Positions 44,556 to 53,569 are shown, counted from the stretch's first letter. The stretch: DNA of 64,000 bases from Sporomusaceae bacterium (GCA_031460455.1 JAVKTQ010000001.1:62001-126000), one strand, 5' to 3'. Made by a program: numbers and translations. Notes: generated by a model not told the origin, from the sequence alone.

Positions 44556-44561
44556 TATAAT
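44556..44561 (+). promoter_or_regulatory. Candidate -10 element for the mltG operon
   Basis: TATAAT lies 26 bases before mltG, directly after a terminator, so a promoter is expected here. The -35 region overlaps the terminator's T run and is not a good match. Confidence 0.4.
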
Positions 44562-44587
44562 ATACTTTGCAAGTGAGGTGATTTATA

Positions 44588-45604
44588 ATGCTGCAAATTG
44601 ACAAGCAGATGCAGAAATGGCTTATTCTCCTGATTATTGCCGGCGTGTTCGCCATCCTGGCGGGCAGCGCCGTTTATAGCTTTGCCAAGCCGGTCAACGC
44701 CGCCGCCGGCGACGCCGTGATGGTTGTCGTGAAGCCGGGGATGACGACTCAGGCCATCGGCGAGCTTTTATACGAAAAAGGCCTGATCAAGAATGTTCTG
44801 CTATTCCGCATCGTGGCCAAACTCGAAGGCGCGGAAGGCTCGCTTAAGGCAGGCGAGTACGCTTTAAGCAAGGCGATGACGGTCAACGAAATGATCGGCA
44901 AGCTGACGAGGGGCGAGACAGCCTACAAACAGTTCACCATCCCCGAAGGGTTCACTATCGACCAGATCGCCGCCTTCCTTGAAAAGAACAATCTTGCCTC
45001 GGCGGCCAAATACAAGACATTCGCCGCCGGCTACGCGCCGTACGACTATATCAATCCCGCCGCGAACGCCAAATACAAGGCCGAAGGGTTTGTTTTTCCC
45101 GACACCTACCGGATCGCGGCCGGCACCAACGAAGAACAGCTGGTTAAAATGATGATGTCCCAATTCGACAGTCAGTTTACGCCGGCCATGCGGCAGCGGG
45201 CGGCGGAACTCGGCCTGTCTGTGCGGGAAGTGGTCATCTTGGCCTCGCTGGTTGAAAAGGAAGCTCAGGTGGCCGCGGAACGGCCGGTCATTGCCGGCGT
45301 TTTTATGAGGCGGCTGAAGCTGGAGATGCCGCTGCAGTCGTGCGCAACCATCCAGTATATCCTTGGCTACCCGAAACCCGAGCTGACGGTGCAGGACACC
45401 GAACTGCCTTCGCCTTACAACACCTATCAAAACATGGGTCTGCCGCCCGGACCGATTGCCAGCCCGGGGCTGGCGGCCATCAAAGCGGTGCTTAATCCGG
45501 CCGACACCGATTACCTGTATTTCTTCGCCAACAAGGACGGCAGCCACGTATTCAGCCGGACGTACGACGAGCACCTCGCCGCCATCAATCGGGACGGCAA
45601 TTAG
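44588..45604 (+). CDS. mltG: Endolytic transglycosylase MltG
   Basis: MltG cuts nascent peptidoglycan strands and is thought to set glycan length. The 338-residue protein has one N-terminal membrane helix (about 14-35), a LysM-like region (VVVKPGMTTQAIGELLYEKG cited as start and end only), and the YceG core with ILASLVEKEAQ carrying the catalytic glutamate and the GLPPGPIASPGL motif. GAGGTGATT precedes the ATG. The methyltransferase gene starts at the base after its stop, as in Bacillus yrrL-yrrM. Confidence 0.94.
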   Translation: MLQIDKQMQKWLILLIIAGVFAILAGSAVYSFAKPVNAAAGDAVMVVVKPGMTTQAIGELLYEKGLIKNVLLFRIVAKLEGAEGSLKAGEYALSKAMTVNEMIGKLTRGETAYKQFTIPEGFTIDQIAAFLEKNNLASAAKYKTFAAGYAPYDYINPAANAKYKAEGFVFPDTYRIAAGTNEEQLVKMMMSQFDSQFTPAMRQRAAELGLSVREVVILASLVEKEAQVAAERPVIAGVFMRRLKLEMPLQSCATIQYILGYPKPELTVQDTELPSPYNTYQNMGLPPGPIASPGLAAIKAVLNPADTDYLYFFANKDGSHVFSRTYDEHLAAINRDGN

Positions 45605-46213
45605 ATGGACGAACTGCTGAGGACGATGGAGGAATACGCCGCCATGAGGACAATCCCGGTCATCGGCCGCGACAGCGCCGCGCTGCTGGCCGCAGCGGTA
45701 GCTGACGCCAGGCCGAGGGCTATCCTCGAGATCGGTACCGCCATAGGCTATTCCACGTTGCTGATGGCCGAACAAGCGCCGGCCGATGCGGTGATAACGA
45801 CCATCGAAGTCGATGCCGACCGGGCGGCGGCAGCCGAGGCTTTCTTCCGCCGCTCGCGCCATGCCGGCCGTATCAAGCTGCTGGTGGGCGACGCTGCGGC
45901 CGTCCTCCCCGGTTTGGCTGGCGCCTACGATTTCCTGTTCATCGACGCGGCCAAGGCCCATTACCTCGACTACCTCGCCAAGGCGCTCGGCAAACTCCGG
46001 CCGGGCGCGGTTATCTTCGCCGACAATGTCCACTTCTACGGCCTTGTGACGGCCGAAAGACCGCCGCGCCGCATGCGGACGCTCGTCAAGAGGATGCGCG
46101 CTTATCTCGATTTCGTAAACAGCGACCCGCGTTTTTCCACGACCATCCATCCGATAGGCGACGGCGTCGCCATTTCCCGTTTTCAGGGGGACGAAACCAA
46201 TGCACATTCCTGA
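45605..46213 (+). CDS. trmR: SAM-dependent O-methyltransferase, probable tRNA 5-hydroxyuridine methyltransferase
   Basis: A 202-residue class I methyltransferase of the catechol-O-methyltransferase-like group: SAM site LEIGTAIGYSTLLMA, acidic IEVDADRAA, then FIDAAKAHY and FADNVHFYG, the metal-coordinating region. Its place between mltG and a U32 peptidase-family gene matches B. subtilis TrmR (YrrM), which methylates 5-hydroxyuridine-34 to 5-methoxyuridine in tRNA. The function is inferred from synteny plus family. It overlaps the downstream gene by 14 bases. Confidence 0.85.
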   Translation: MDELLRTMEEYAAMRTIPVIGRDSAALLAAAVADARPRAILEIGTAIGYSTLLMAEQAPADAVITTIEVDADRAAAAEAFFRRSRHAGRIKLLVGDAAAVLPGLAGAYDFLFIDAAKAHYLDYLAKALGKLRPGAVIFADNVHFYGLVTAERPPRRMRTLVKRMRAYLDFVNSDPRFSTTIHPIGDGVAISRFQGDETNAHS

Positions 46214-47429
46214 GCTGCTCGCACCCGCCGGCAACCTCGAAAAGCTCCGCGTCGCCCTGGCGTACGGCGCCGACGCCGTATATTTCGGCGGCAAAAACTT
46301 TGGACTCAGGGCTTTCTCCGATAACTTCAGCGACGAGGAACTGGCCGACGCCGTCGCTATCGTCCATGAAGCCGGCAGGAAAGCTTACGTCACCGTCAAC
46401 ATTTTTCCCCATAACGAAGACCTGGCGGCTCTGCCCGCTTACATAGCATTGCTGCGCGATAGCGGCGCCGACGCGGCGATCGTTTCCGATCCGGGCGTCT
46501 TCCGGCTCGTCCGCCAGGTCGCGCCTGCGCTCCCTGTCCACATCAGCACCCAGGCAAACACCGTAAACTGGTCGGCCGCCCTGTTCTGGCAGGAACTGGG
46601 CGCCCGCAGGATCGTGCTGGCCCGCGAGGTCTCCCTGGACGACATCAGGCAGATTAGCGAACAGACGGCGATAGAGTTGGAAGCCTTCGTTCACGGCGCA
46701 ATGTGTATCTCCTATTCGGGACGTTGTCTGCTCAGCAATTACTTCACCGGGCGCGACGCCAACCGGGGCGAGTGCGCCCAGGCCTGCCGCTGGCGCTACC
46801 ATGTGGTCGAAGAGACGCGTCCGGGCCAATATTTCCCTGTCCTCGAGGACGACCGCGGCACGTATATGTTCAATTCCCGCGACCTGTGCCTGCTGCCCCA
46901 TATCCCCGCCATGATCGACAGCGGGCTGGGCAGCCTCAAGATCGAGGGACGGATGAAAAGCGTCCACTATGTCGCCACCGTCGTCAAGGTATACCGTGAG
47001 GCGCTCGACGCCTACGCCGCAGATCCCAGGCATTTCTCGGTCCGGGAGGAGTGGCTGGCCGAGCTGGCGGCAATCTCCCACCGCCCGTACACCACCGGTT
47101 TCGCTTTCGGCAAAACCGGTCCCGACGACCAACTCTACGGCGGCGGCACCTACAGCCAGAGCCACGACTTCGTGGGACTGGTGCGGGGCTATGACCCGGC
47201 CCGCGGCCTGGCGGCGGTGGAGCAGCGCAATAATATGAAGGTCGGCGCAGAGATCGAGATTCTCTTGCCGCGGGGCAAAAATTTCCGCCAGACGATCACC
47301 GCCATGTTCGACGCCGACGGCAATCCCATCGAGGTCGCCCCTCATCCCCAGCAGCTTGTTTACATACCTATGGAGCGGCAGGTGGAAGAGCTGGCCATGC
47401 TGCGGCGAAGGGTGGCCGGCGATGTTTGA
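46200..47429 (+). CDS. trhP: Peptidase U32-family protein, probable tRNA 5-hydroxyuridine synthase TrhP
   Basis: A 409-residue U32-family protein starting PELLAPAGNLEKLRVALAYG (first part only quoted as motif) with the family signature around residues 163-198, containing Cys169, Cys176, Cys192 and Cys196, a likely Fe-S site. Despite the peptidase name, members at this locus (B. subtilis YrrN/YrrO, E. coli YegQ) make 5-hydroxyuridine in tRNA using prephenate-linked chemistry. The adjacent methyltransferase would then give 5-methoxyuridine. Bacillus has two such genes here; this window has one. RlhA-like rRNA hydroxylation is an alternative. Confidence 0.85.
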   Translation: MHIPELLAPAGNLEKLRVALAYGADAVYFGGKNFGLRAFSDNFSDEELADAVAIVHEAGRKAYVTVNIFPHNEDLAALPAYIALLRDSGADAAIVSDPGVFRLVRQVAPALPVHISTQANTVNWSAALFWQELGARRIVLAREVSLDDIRQISEQTAIELEAFVHGAMCISYSGRCLLSNYFTGRDANRGECAQACRWRYHVVEETRPGQYFPVLEDDRGTYMFNSRDLCLLPHIPAMIDSGLGSLKIEGRMKSVHYVATVVKVYREALDAYAADPRHFSVREEWLAELAAISHRPYTTGFAFGKTGPDDQLYGGGTYSQSHDFVGLVRGYDPARGLAAVEQRNNMKVGAEIEILLPRGKNFRQTITAMFDADGNPIEVAPHPQQLVYIPMERQVEELAMLRRRVAGDV

Positions 47430-47640
47430 CGCCAACACCATCTTCATCCGCGTCGACCCGCGCGACGTTAACTTCGTCAACCGGATAATGGAAGGCCACG
47501 AATACCTGGGCGTCGTAACGACGGTCGACAAAACCCGCGGCATACTGGCCGTTAGGGCCACCGCCGACACCGCCGCCGATGCGCGGATCATTCTCGGACG
47601 CCTGCCGGTGGCGCTCGCCTTCCTTGAAAAACCTGAATAA
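47422..47640 (+). CDS. DUF4911-type small protein
   Basis: A 72-residue soluble protein (MFDANTIFIRVDPRD, then FVNRIMEGHEYLGVVTTVD, residues about 17-35) that fits the DUF4911 family, which lies next to U32-family genes in many Firmicutes. The ATG at 47422 overlaps the U32 stop by eight bases; GAAGGGTGG lies upstream. The fold looks like a small ferredoxin-like alpha/beta domain. No function is known; a role together with the tRNA hydroxylase is plausible from position only. Confidence 0.8.
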   Translation: MFDANTIFIRVDPRDVNFVNRIMEGHEYLGVVTTVDKTRGILAVRATADTAADARIILGRLPVALAFLEKPE

Positions 47641-47645
47641 TACAC

Positions 47646-47670
47646 AAGCCCCCGGCTGCGCCGGGGGCTT
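47646..47670 (+). terminator. Strong hairpin after DUF4911
   Basis: AAGCCCCCGGC and GCCGGGGGCTT pair perfectly over 11 bp around TGC. Only GG follows instead of a T run, so it may terminate poorly or protect the 3' end of the transcript. Confidence 0.7.
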
Positions 47671-47757
47671 GGTGCGTACTGCCGCCATGGCGCTGCCGTG
47701 TGGTTAAGCAGGCAACAAATGGAGAAACTAAGGGTAAAGAAGCACGCGAGGTGACCC

Positions 47758-49416
47758 ATGTTCTCCAGCAAAAGGATTTTCGGCTTGGCCGTACTGTTTT
47801 CCATCCTCTGCAGCTTACTTGCCGGTCGGCTCGTTTATCTCCACATTGTCGCCGGGCCGCGCCTCGCCTTACAGAGCCTGGGCGGACGCGTCCAGGAAGT
47901 GCCGGTCGATGTAGACCGGGGTGAAATCCTCGATCGCGGCGGCGTGCCGCTTACCAACACAGCTCAGCATTTCAGCCTGGCGGTTTTTCCCACCCAGATC
48001 GCCGATGCGCGCCAAACAGCCGAGGAGCTTGCCGACCTGACGGGATTCGACGCTGCGAAAGTCGCCGCCCGTATCGGCCGCGACGGTCGGCCGTTCAAGC
48101 TGAAAACCGACATGGACGCTGTGAGCGCCAGGAAGGTCAACGGCCGACGCATCCCCGGAGTTATGGCGGTCGCCGAGAAGGTGCGGTACGGCTACAGCTC
48201 GCTGGCCGCCCATGTAGTCGGCTACATTAACGCCGCCGACAATCGCGGCGTCAGCGGCATAGAAGGCATGTACGACGATATTCTCCGCGGCAGCCAGCCC
48301 ACTTACCTCGTGGCGGTCGTCGACGCCGGCCAGCAGCTCATCCCCGGCCTTGGTTACAAGCGGTTAAGGCTGACGGACAGCAGCGGCCCCAGCCATGTAG
48401 TCCTCACCATTGACAGCAGGGTGCAAAAAATCGTCGAAAAAGTTATGGATGAAAATATCGGCAAAGGGGCGGTCGTCGTCATGCGCCCCGGTACAGGCGA
48501 AATACTGGCGATGGCCTCCCGGCCGGGCTTCGACGCTAACAACCTCGGCGAGTACTTGGGCCGCGGGACGGCGCCGCTTCTCAATCGGGCGGTGGCTGCT
48601 TATCAGCCGGGGTCGGTGTTCAAGCTCGCGTTGGCGGCGGCCGCTCTCGAAGAGCAGGTGGTTAAGCCGACCGACCAATTCTACGATCCAGGCCATATCG
48701 ACGTGAACGGTCTGCGGTTCAAGGGCTGGGACTACGAAAAAGGCGGGCGCGGCCCACTTACATTTGCCGAAGCCATGGCCCACTCCAGCAATCCGGTGAT
48801 AATCCAGGTGGGGATGAAGCTAGGGGCGGCCAGACTGATTGACTACGCCGGCCGGCTGGGTTTCGGCCGCAAAACCAGGTTGGAGTTCGACGGCGAAGCG
48901 GACGGCAACCTGCCCTTGCCGGACAGCGTCTACCCCGGCGACCTGGCCAACCTTTCCATCGGGCAGGGGACGCTTGAAGCCACGCCGCTGCAAATCGCCT
49001 GTCTGGTCGCCACCATCGTCAACGACGGCATAGCCGTCGATCCTTACATTGTCAGCAGGCTTACCGCCACCGACGGGACGGTCGTCAAGAGTTTCCCGGC
49101 CTCGCGCGGGCACCGCGTGCTTTCCCGGCAGACGGCGAGACAGATGCGGGAAATGATGCAGGCCGTTACGCGCATCGGCACTGGTCAGGCGGCGTATATC
49201 GAGGGCGCGGGCAGCGCCGGCAAAACGGGCACGGCGGAAACAGGCCGCTCGGGGCCCGCCGGCAAGGGTGTCAATCACGCCTGGTTCGCAGGCTACGCCC
49301 CTCTTGATAATCCGCAGTATGTCGTGGTAGTATTTGTAGAAGACGGTATGTCGGGCAGCGATGTGGCCGCCCCCATTTTTAGGGAGATAACCGCGCGGAT
49401 TCTGACCGGCGGCTGA
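47758..49416 (+). CDS. Class B penicillin-binding protein (transpeptidase)
   Basis: A 552-residue peptidoglycan transpeptidase with one N-terminal membrane helix (about 8-28), a dimerisation domain starting at VDRGEILDRGG, and the transpeptidase domain. The serine nucleophile is Ser286 in PGSVFK, with the SSN motif at 343-345 and the KTG motif at 489-491. There are no PASTA repeats. Position after mltG/trmR/trhP matches PbpI (YrrR) of B. subtilis, though SpoVD- or FtsI-like roles in sporulation or division are possible. GAGGTGACCC precedes the ATG. Confidence 0.92.
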   Translation: MFSSKRIFGLAVLFSILCSLLAGRLVYLHIVAGPRLALQSLGGRVQEVPVDVDRGEILDRGGVPLTNTAQHFSLAVFPTQIADARQTAEELADLTGFDAAKVAARIGRDGRPFKLKTDMDAVSARKVNGRRIPGVMAVAEKVRYGYSSLAAHVVGYINAADNRGVSGIEGMYDDILRGSQPTYLVAVVDAGQQLIPGLGYKRLRLTDSSGPSHVVLTIDSRVQKIVEKVMDENIGKGAVVVMRPGTGEILAMASRPGFDANNLGEYLGRGTAPLLNRAVAAYQPGSVFKLALAAAALEEQVVKPTDQFYDPGHIDVNGLRFKGWDYEKGGRGPLTFAEAMAHSSNPVIIQVGMKLGAARLIDYAGRLGFGRKTRLEFDGEADGNLPLPDSVYPGDLANLSIGQGTLEATPLQIACLVATIVNDGIAVDPYIVSRLTATDGTVVKSFPASRGHRVLSRQTARQMREMMQAVTRIGTGQAAYIEGAGSAGKTGTAETGRSGPAGKGVNHAWFAGYAPLDNPQYVVVVFVEDGMSGSDVAAPIFREITARILTGG

Positions 49417-49467
49417 CCGTGTATGTCGCCCGCCAGATAGCGGATAATAAGGTTAACGGAGGTTACC

Positions 49468-50808
49468 GTGGACAATCTCGAATTAGCCCGTCACGCTGTG
49501 CGCGAGGCCGCCAGGCAAGGCGCGCACGCAGCCGAGGCGTACCTGCTCGACTCCAAATCGTTGCTCGTCGAAGTTGCCGAACAGGTTGTGGAAACTCTCA
49601 GATTCGCCAACGACACCGGTGTTGGGGTGCGAATCGTCTCCAGCGACGGTAAGGTCGGGTTCGCCTTCGCCACCGACGTTTCCGCCGCCTCGCTTGACGC
49701 CACCGTCAGGCAGGCGATCGCCAACAGCCGCAGCACCTTCCCAGACAGGTACAATATCTTACCGACGCCCGCCGGAGACACGCCAGCCCTGCGCCTCATC
49801 GATCCGGCGATCGCCGCCGCCTCAGTCGAGAGCAAGATCGAACACGCCAAAGCGGTGGAAGCGGCCGCGCGCCGCGCCGACAGCCGGGTGAGGCGTACGG
49901 AGCGGTGTGTGTACGAGGATGCCGAATACGGCGTGGCCATTGCAAACTCTAACGAACTGGCCGTTTCTTACCGCTCGGGCTACTGCGGGCTGTACGGCGT
50001 CGTGCTGGCCGAGGACGGAGGCGACATCCAGACCGGCATGGGGCTCAGCTATGCAAGGGATTTAGCCGCCTTAGACCCCGACGAAACCGGCCGGGAAGCT
50101 GCCCGCGAGGCTTGTCGCCTCCTGGGCGCGAAAGAAATCGGCACAGTCAAGGCGGCTATCGTGCTGCCGCCCTATGTGGCCACCAGTTTCCTCGCGGTCC
50201 TCGTTCCCGCACTGAGCGCCGACGCGGTGCAGAAAGGTCGTTCCCTCTTCCGGGACAGAGTCGGCAAAAAAGTGGCGTCGCCGCTCGTTTCGCTTATCGA
50301 CGACGGCCGCCTTGAGGGCGGAGTCGCCAGTTCGCCGGTCGACGGCGAGGGTGTGCCGACCAGGCGCACGGAGCTGATTGCCGGCGGCATGTTGCAGGGA
50401 TTCCTTCACAACACTTACACCGCCGGGCGCGCAGGCGCGGCCAGCACCGGCAACGGCGTGCGCCACTCGTTCAAGGGCATGCCGGAAGTCGGCGCGACCA
50501 ATATCTTCTTCGCCAAGGGAGAAACGCCTTGCAGCGACCTGATCGGCGGCGTGCGGGAAGGGCTTTACGTCACCAGCGTCATGGGCATGCACACCGCCAA
50601 CCCGATCTCCGGCGACTTCTCGGTGGGCGCGGCCGGCGTCTGGATCAAGGACGGCCAGTTCGCCCAACCGGTGCGGGGCGTGGCGATCGCCGGCAACATC
50701 CTTGATATCCTCGGCGAGGTTGACGCCGTCGGCGACGACCTGCGGTTCTTCGGCCCCCAGGGAGCGCCGACGCTCAGAATAGACAAAATAACCATCAGCG
50801 GAACTTGA
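49468..50808 (+). CDS. TldD/PmbA-family protein, TldE-like subunit
   Basis: A 446-residue member of the TldD/PmbA (TldE) family. TldD-TldE heterodimers are proteases that process modified peptides such as microcins; TldD carries the HExxxH zinc motif, which I do not see here, so this is the TldE/PmbA-type subunit. The C-terminal FFAKGETPCSDLIGGVREGLYV-type block (cited in part) and GDFSVGAAGVWIKDG are characteristic. It starts with GTG 49468 behind AACGGAGG. No tldD partner is in the window. Confidence 0.88.
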   Translation: MDNLELARHAVREAARQGAHAAEAYLLDSKSLLVEVAEQVVETLRFANDTGVGVRIVSSDGKVGFAFATDVSAASLDATVRQAIANSRSTFPDRYNILPTPAGDTPALRLIDPAIAAASVESKIEHAKAVEAAARRADSRVRRTERCVYEDAEYGVAIANSNELAVSYRSGYCGLYGVVLAEDGGDIQTGMGLSYARDLAALDPDETGREAAREACRLLGAKEIGTVKAAIVLPPYVATSFLAVLVPALSADAVQKGRSLFRDRVGKKVASPLVSLIDDGRLEGGVASSPVDGEGVPTRRTELIAGGMLQGFLHNTYTAGRAGAASTGNGVRHSFKGMPEVGATNIFFAKGETPCSDLIGGVREGLYVTSVMGMHTANPISGDFSVGAAGVWIKDGQFAQPVRGVAIAGNILDILGEVDAVGDDLRFFGPQGAPTLRIDKITISGT

Positions 50809-50822
50809 CCTGGCGCGAAATC

Positions 50823-50851
50823 TAGGCAAGTGAGGATAATTGTGGTAAAAT
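50823..50851 (+). promoter_or_regulatory. Extended -10 promoter of aroQ
   Basis: TGG-TAAAAT forms an extended -10; TAGGCA, 17 bases upstream, matches four of six -35 positions. It lies 38 bases before aroQ. Confidence 0.6.
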
Positions 50852-50889
50852 ATCTTAGTTAGCAAGCATAGCTGACGGAGGATTGATGA

Positions 50890-51348
50890 ATGAATAACGC
50901 CAGACCGCGGGTGCTTGTCATCCACGGACCAAACCTCAATCTGCTCGGACGCCGGGAAACCAATGTTTACGGCTCGCTGTCCCTGGAGGACATCGACCGC
51001 CGCCTGCAGGAAAAAGCCGCTGCGCTCGGGCTGGAGCTGGAGATTGTCCAGACAAACCATGAAGGCGTGATGGTCGAAACCATCCAGAAAGCCATGCAAG
51101 GTTACGCTGGCATCGTCATCAACCCCGCCGCCTTCACCCATTACAGCATCGCCGTGCGCGACGCTCTCGCGGCCGTGCCCGTGCCGGCCGTCGAAGTCCA
51201 TCTATCCAACATCTACACCAGGGAGGAGTTTCGCCGCCATTCGGTCGTCGCTCCGGTCGTAAAAGGGCAGATCAGCGGCCTGGGGCCGCAGGGCTACCTG
51301 CTCGCGCTGGAGGCTGTCGCCGCCTTGGCCGACGGAGGAAATCAATGA
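50890..51348 (+). CDS. aroQ: Type II 3-dehydroquinate dehydratase
   Basis: AroQ converts 3-dehydroquinate to 3-dehydroshikimate in the shikimate pathway. The 152-residue protein shows the family's GPNLNLLG motif (13-20), the catalytic Tyr27, the NPAAFTHYSIAVRDAL segment and the VHLSN motif with His104. It overlaps the following Xaa-Pro peptidase gene by four bases. aroQ-peptidase-efp-spoIIIA is the same order as B. subtilis yqhS-yqhT-efp-spoIIIA. Confidence 0.95.
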   Translation: MNNARPRVLVIHGPNLNLLGRRETNVYGSLSLEDIDRRLQEKAAALGLELEIVQTNHEGVMVETIQKAMQGYAGIVINPAAFTHYSIAVRDALAAVPVPAVEVHLSNIYTREEFRRHSVVAPVVKGQISGLGPQGYLLALEAVAALADGGNQ

Positions 51349-52403
51349 CCGACCGTCTGCACTCTTTACGCACTTTTATCGCTGCACAGGATTTGACCGC
51401 CGTCATCGTCGCCAAGCCGGAAAACCGGCGCTATTTCAGCGGGTTCACCGGCTCGTCGGGCCTGCTGCTCGTCAGCGCCGCCGCGGCCAAGCTGATAACC
51501 GACTTTCGCTATATCGTGCAAGCCGGGCGGGAGGCGCCCGATTTCACCGTCGTCCGTCACGGCAGCGACCTCTACGAGACGCTGGCGGCGGAGATAAAAG
51601 CCCTCGGCGGCGGAAAGATCGGCTTCGAAAGCGACTTCACCGCCTGGGACGCTTACCAGAAAATGAACCGCTTCATCGTTCAGCCTGCCCCCGTGCAGTT
51701 GGACAAGCTGCGGATGGTGAAGGACGAGACCGAACTTGCGGCTCTCCGCACAGCGGTCAGACTGGCTGATGACGCCTTCAGCCACATCCTCGGCTATCTC
51801 CGGCCCGGGATCAGCGAACGCGATGTCGCTCTCGAACTGGAATTTTTCATGCGGAAAAACGGGGCGGAAAAAGCCGCCTTTGGAATAATCGTCGCCTCCG
51901 GGCCGCGCTCGGCCCTGCCTCACGGGCGGGCCAGCGAACGGATAATCGCCGCCGGCGACTTAGTAACTATGGACTTTGGGGCAGTATACCAGGGCTATCA
52001 TTCCGACATCACCCGCACTGTCGTCATCGGCCAAGCGTCGGCAAGGCAGCGCGAAATATACGATCTCGTGAGCGCCGCCCAACAGGCCGGGCTCGATGCG
52101 GTGGCTGCCGGCAAGACGGGGCGCGAGGTCGACGCTGCGGCTCGCCGGGTCATCAGCGACGCCGGCTACGGGGACTATTTCGGCCATGGCCTCGGCCACG
52201 GCGTCGGGCTTGATATCCATGAGGATCCGCGCTTGTCGCCGGTGGGCGGCGAAGTGCTTGCCCCCAACATGACTGTCACGGTCGAGCCGGGGGTATACAT
52301 CCCCGAATGGGGCGGCGTGAGGATCGAGGACACTGTGGTTGTGACCGCCGGCGGCGCGCAGGTGCTTACGGCGAGCAGCAAGGAATTCATACAGATAAAC
52401 TAG
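51345..52403 (+). CDS. Xaa-Pro aminopeptidase (M24 family)
   Basis: A 352-residue metallopeptidase that removes N-terminal residues before proline or splits Xaa-Pro dipeptides. The N-terminal creatinase-like domain ends near residue 130. The five metal ligands are visible: Asp210, Asp221, His285, Glu314 and Glu328. The equivalent B. subtilis gene is yqhT (papA). Translation is coupled to aroQ by an ATGA overlap. Confidence 0.94.
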   Translation: MTDRLHSLRTFIAAQDLTAVIVAKPENRRYFSGFTGSSGLLLVSAAAAKLITDFRYIVQAGREAPDFTVVRHGSDLYETLAAEIKALGGGKIGFESDFTAWDAYQKMNRFIVQPAPVQLDKLRMVKDETELAALRTAVRLADDAFSHILGYLRPGISERDVALELEFFMRKNGAEKAAFGIIVASGPRSALPHGRASERIIAAGDLVTMDFGAVYQGYHSDITRTVVIGQASARQREIYDLVSAAQQAGLDAVAAGKTGREVDAAARRVISDAGYGDYFGHGLGHGVGLDIHEDPRLSPVGGEVLAPNMTVTVEPGVYIPEWGGVRIEDTVVVTAGGAQVLTASSKEFIQIN

Positions 52404-52437
52404 TGGACAAAAAGACTAGTATATTGGAGGTTATGCA

Positions 52438-52995
52438 ATGATTTCAAGCAACGATTTCCGTAATGGCACGACCATCGAACTTGAAGGCGGTGTCTGGCAG
52501 GTCGTCGATTTTCAGCATGTCAAACCCGGCAAGGGCTCGGCCTTCGTCCGCTCGAAACTCAAAAACGTCAAAACAGGCGCCGTCGTCGAACGCACCTTCA
52601 ATGCCGGAGAGAAAGTGCCCCGCGCCCACCTCGACCAGCGCCAGATGCAGTACCTGTACGAAAGCGACGGAGCTTTCAACTTCATGGACAACGAAACCTA
52701 CGAACAGATCGCCCTCAATAGCGACCAACTGGGCGACGCCACGCGCTTCCTTAAGGAAAACATGAGTATCGGCGTCCTCTTCTTCCAGGGCGTCGTCATC
52801 GGCATCGATATGCCCAACTCGGTCGAACTGGAAGTGGTCGAAACCGATCCCGGCATCCGCGGCGACACCGCCACCGGCGGCACCAAGCCCGCCAAGCTTG
52901 AGACCGGCTACGTCGTCAGGGTGCCGCTGTTCATCAACACCGGCGATGTGCTCAGGATCGATACCCGGTCGGGGGACTATATCGAACGCGCGTAA
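52438..52995 (+). CDS. efp: Elongation factor P
   Basis: EF-P relieves ribosomes stalled at polyproline stretches. The 185 residues form the three expected beta-barrel domains: [10 protein letters not shown] (about 29-38) is the loop that carries the modified residue, [12 protein letters not shown]-type sequence opens domain II, and the C-terminal signature is [20 protein letters not shown] (last positions of domain III). Lys at the loop tip is consistent with, but does not prove, a lysine modification. A TTGGAGG site and a downstream terminator bracket it. Confidence 0.97.
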   Translation: MISSNDFRNGTTIELEGGVWQVVDFQHVKPGKGSAFVRSKLKNVKTGAVVERTFNAGEKVPRAHLDQRQMQYLYESDGAFNFMDNETYEQIALNSDQLGDATRFLKENMSIGVLFFQGVVIGIDMPNSVELEVVETDPGIRGDTATGGTKPAKLETGYVVRVPLFINTGDVLRIDTRSGDYIERA

Positions 52996-53001
52996 TAAAC
53001 C

Positions 53002-53034
53002 GGAGGCTGTCATTCGTGACAGCCTCCATTTTTT
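53002..53034 (+). terminator. Rho-independent terminator after efp
   Basis: GGAGGCTGTCA and TGACAGCCTCC pair perfectly over 11 bp around a TTCG tetraloop, followed by ATTTTTT. Confidence 0.95.
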
Positions 53035-53059
53035 GAACAGGCGGCAAACTCCCCGAAAG

Positions 53060-53093
53060 TTATGATTTCGTGCGTATGTGGTAATACTACCAC
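53060..53093 (+). promoter_or_regulatory. Promoter with embedded palindrome upstream of the zinc-ribbon gene
   Basis: An extended -10 (TGG-TAATAC, 53079-53087) lies 16 bases after a weak -35 (TTATGA). It is embedded in the perfect inverted repeat GTGGTA-ATAC-TACCAC (53078-53093), which would place a bound repressor directly over the -10. The start codon of the controlled gene is 32 bases downstream. Confidence 0.5.
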
Positions 53094-53124
53094 CAGCGCC
53101 GGATAGCCAAAAAGGGGGGTAATC

Positions 53125-53553
53125 ATGGGCAATATAAAGGAAAAAGTAGCTTATTTGCAAGGACTTACCAAGGGTCTGAATGTCAGCGGCCAATCCTCGG
53201 AAGGCAAATTGCTGCTCAACATGGTTGATGTGTTGCAAGACATGGCCGACGAGATCGATTGCCTGCATTCCGGGCAGGACGACCTGGAAAACTATGTGGA
53301 AACCATCGACGAAGACCTTACCGACCTTGAGGAGGAAGTATTCGAGGATGTCCACGACATCGAGACGGTTGAGGTGGATTGCCCCAACTGTCATGAGACG
53401 GTGGCGTTCGAATCCGACCTTTTGAACGAGGATGATATGGTCGAGGTTACCTGCCCCAACTGCGGCGAGGTGGTTTACGACAACACGCTCGACTTTGCCG
53501 ACTCCGGAGAAGAGGAGATCGTTTTCCGGCGCAGCATCCACCCTGGCGTGTAA
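53125..53553 (+). CDS. CD1247-type coiled-coil/zinc-ribbon protein
   Basis: A 142-residue acidic protein. Residues 1-70 (KEKVAYLQGLTKGLNV, then a helical EIDCLHSGQDDLENYVETID stretch given here as an endpoint) form the helical domain named after C. difficile CD1247. The rest carries two CPNC motifs, Cys86/89 and Cys110/113, a single zinc ribbon. It commonly lies between efp and spoIIIAA in clostridia and Negativicutes and is proposed to be linked to sporulation by position only. A strong AAAGGGGGG site precedes the ATG. Confidence 0.85.
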   Translation: MGNIKEKVAYLQGLTKGLNVSGQSSEGKLLLNMVDVLQDMADEIDCLHSGQDDLENYVETIDEDLTDLEEEVFEDVHDIETVEVDCPNCHETVAFESDLLNEDDMVEVTCPNCGEVVYDNTLDFADSGEEEIVFRRSIHPGV

Positions 53554-53569
53554 TAAGCGATGCCTGACA

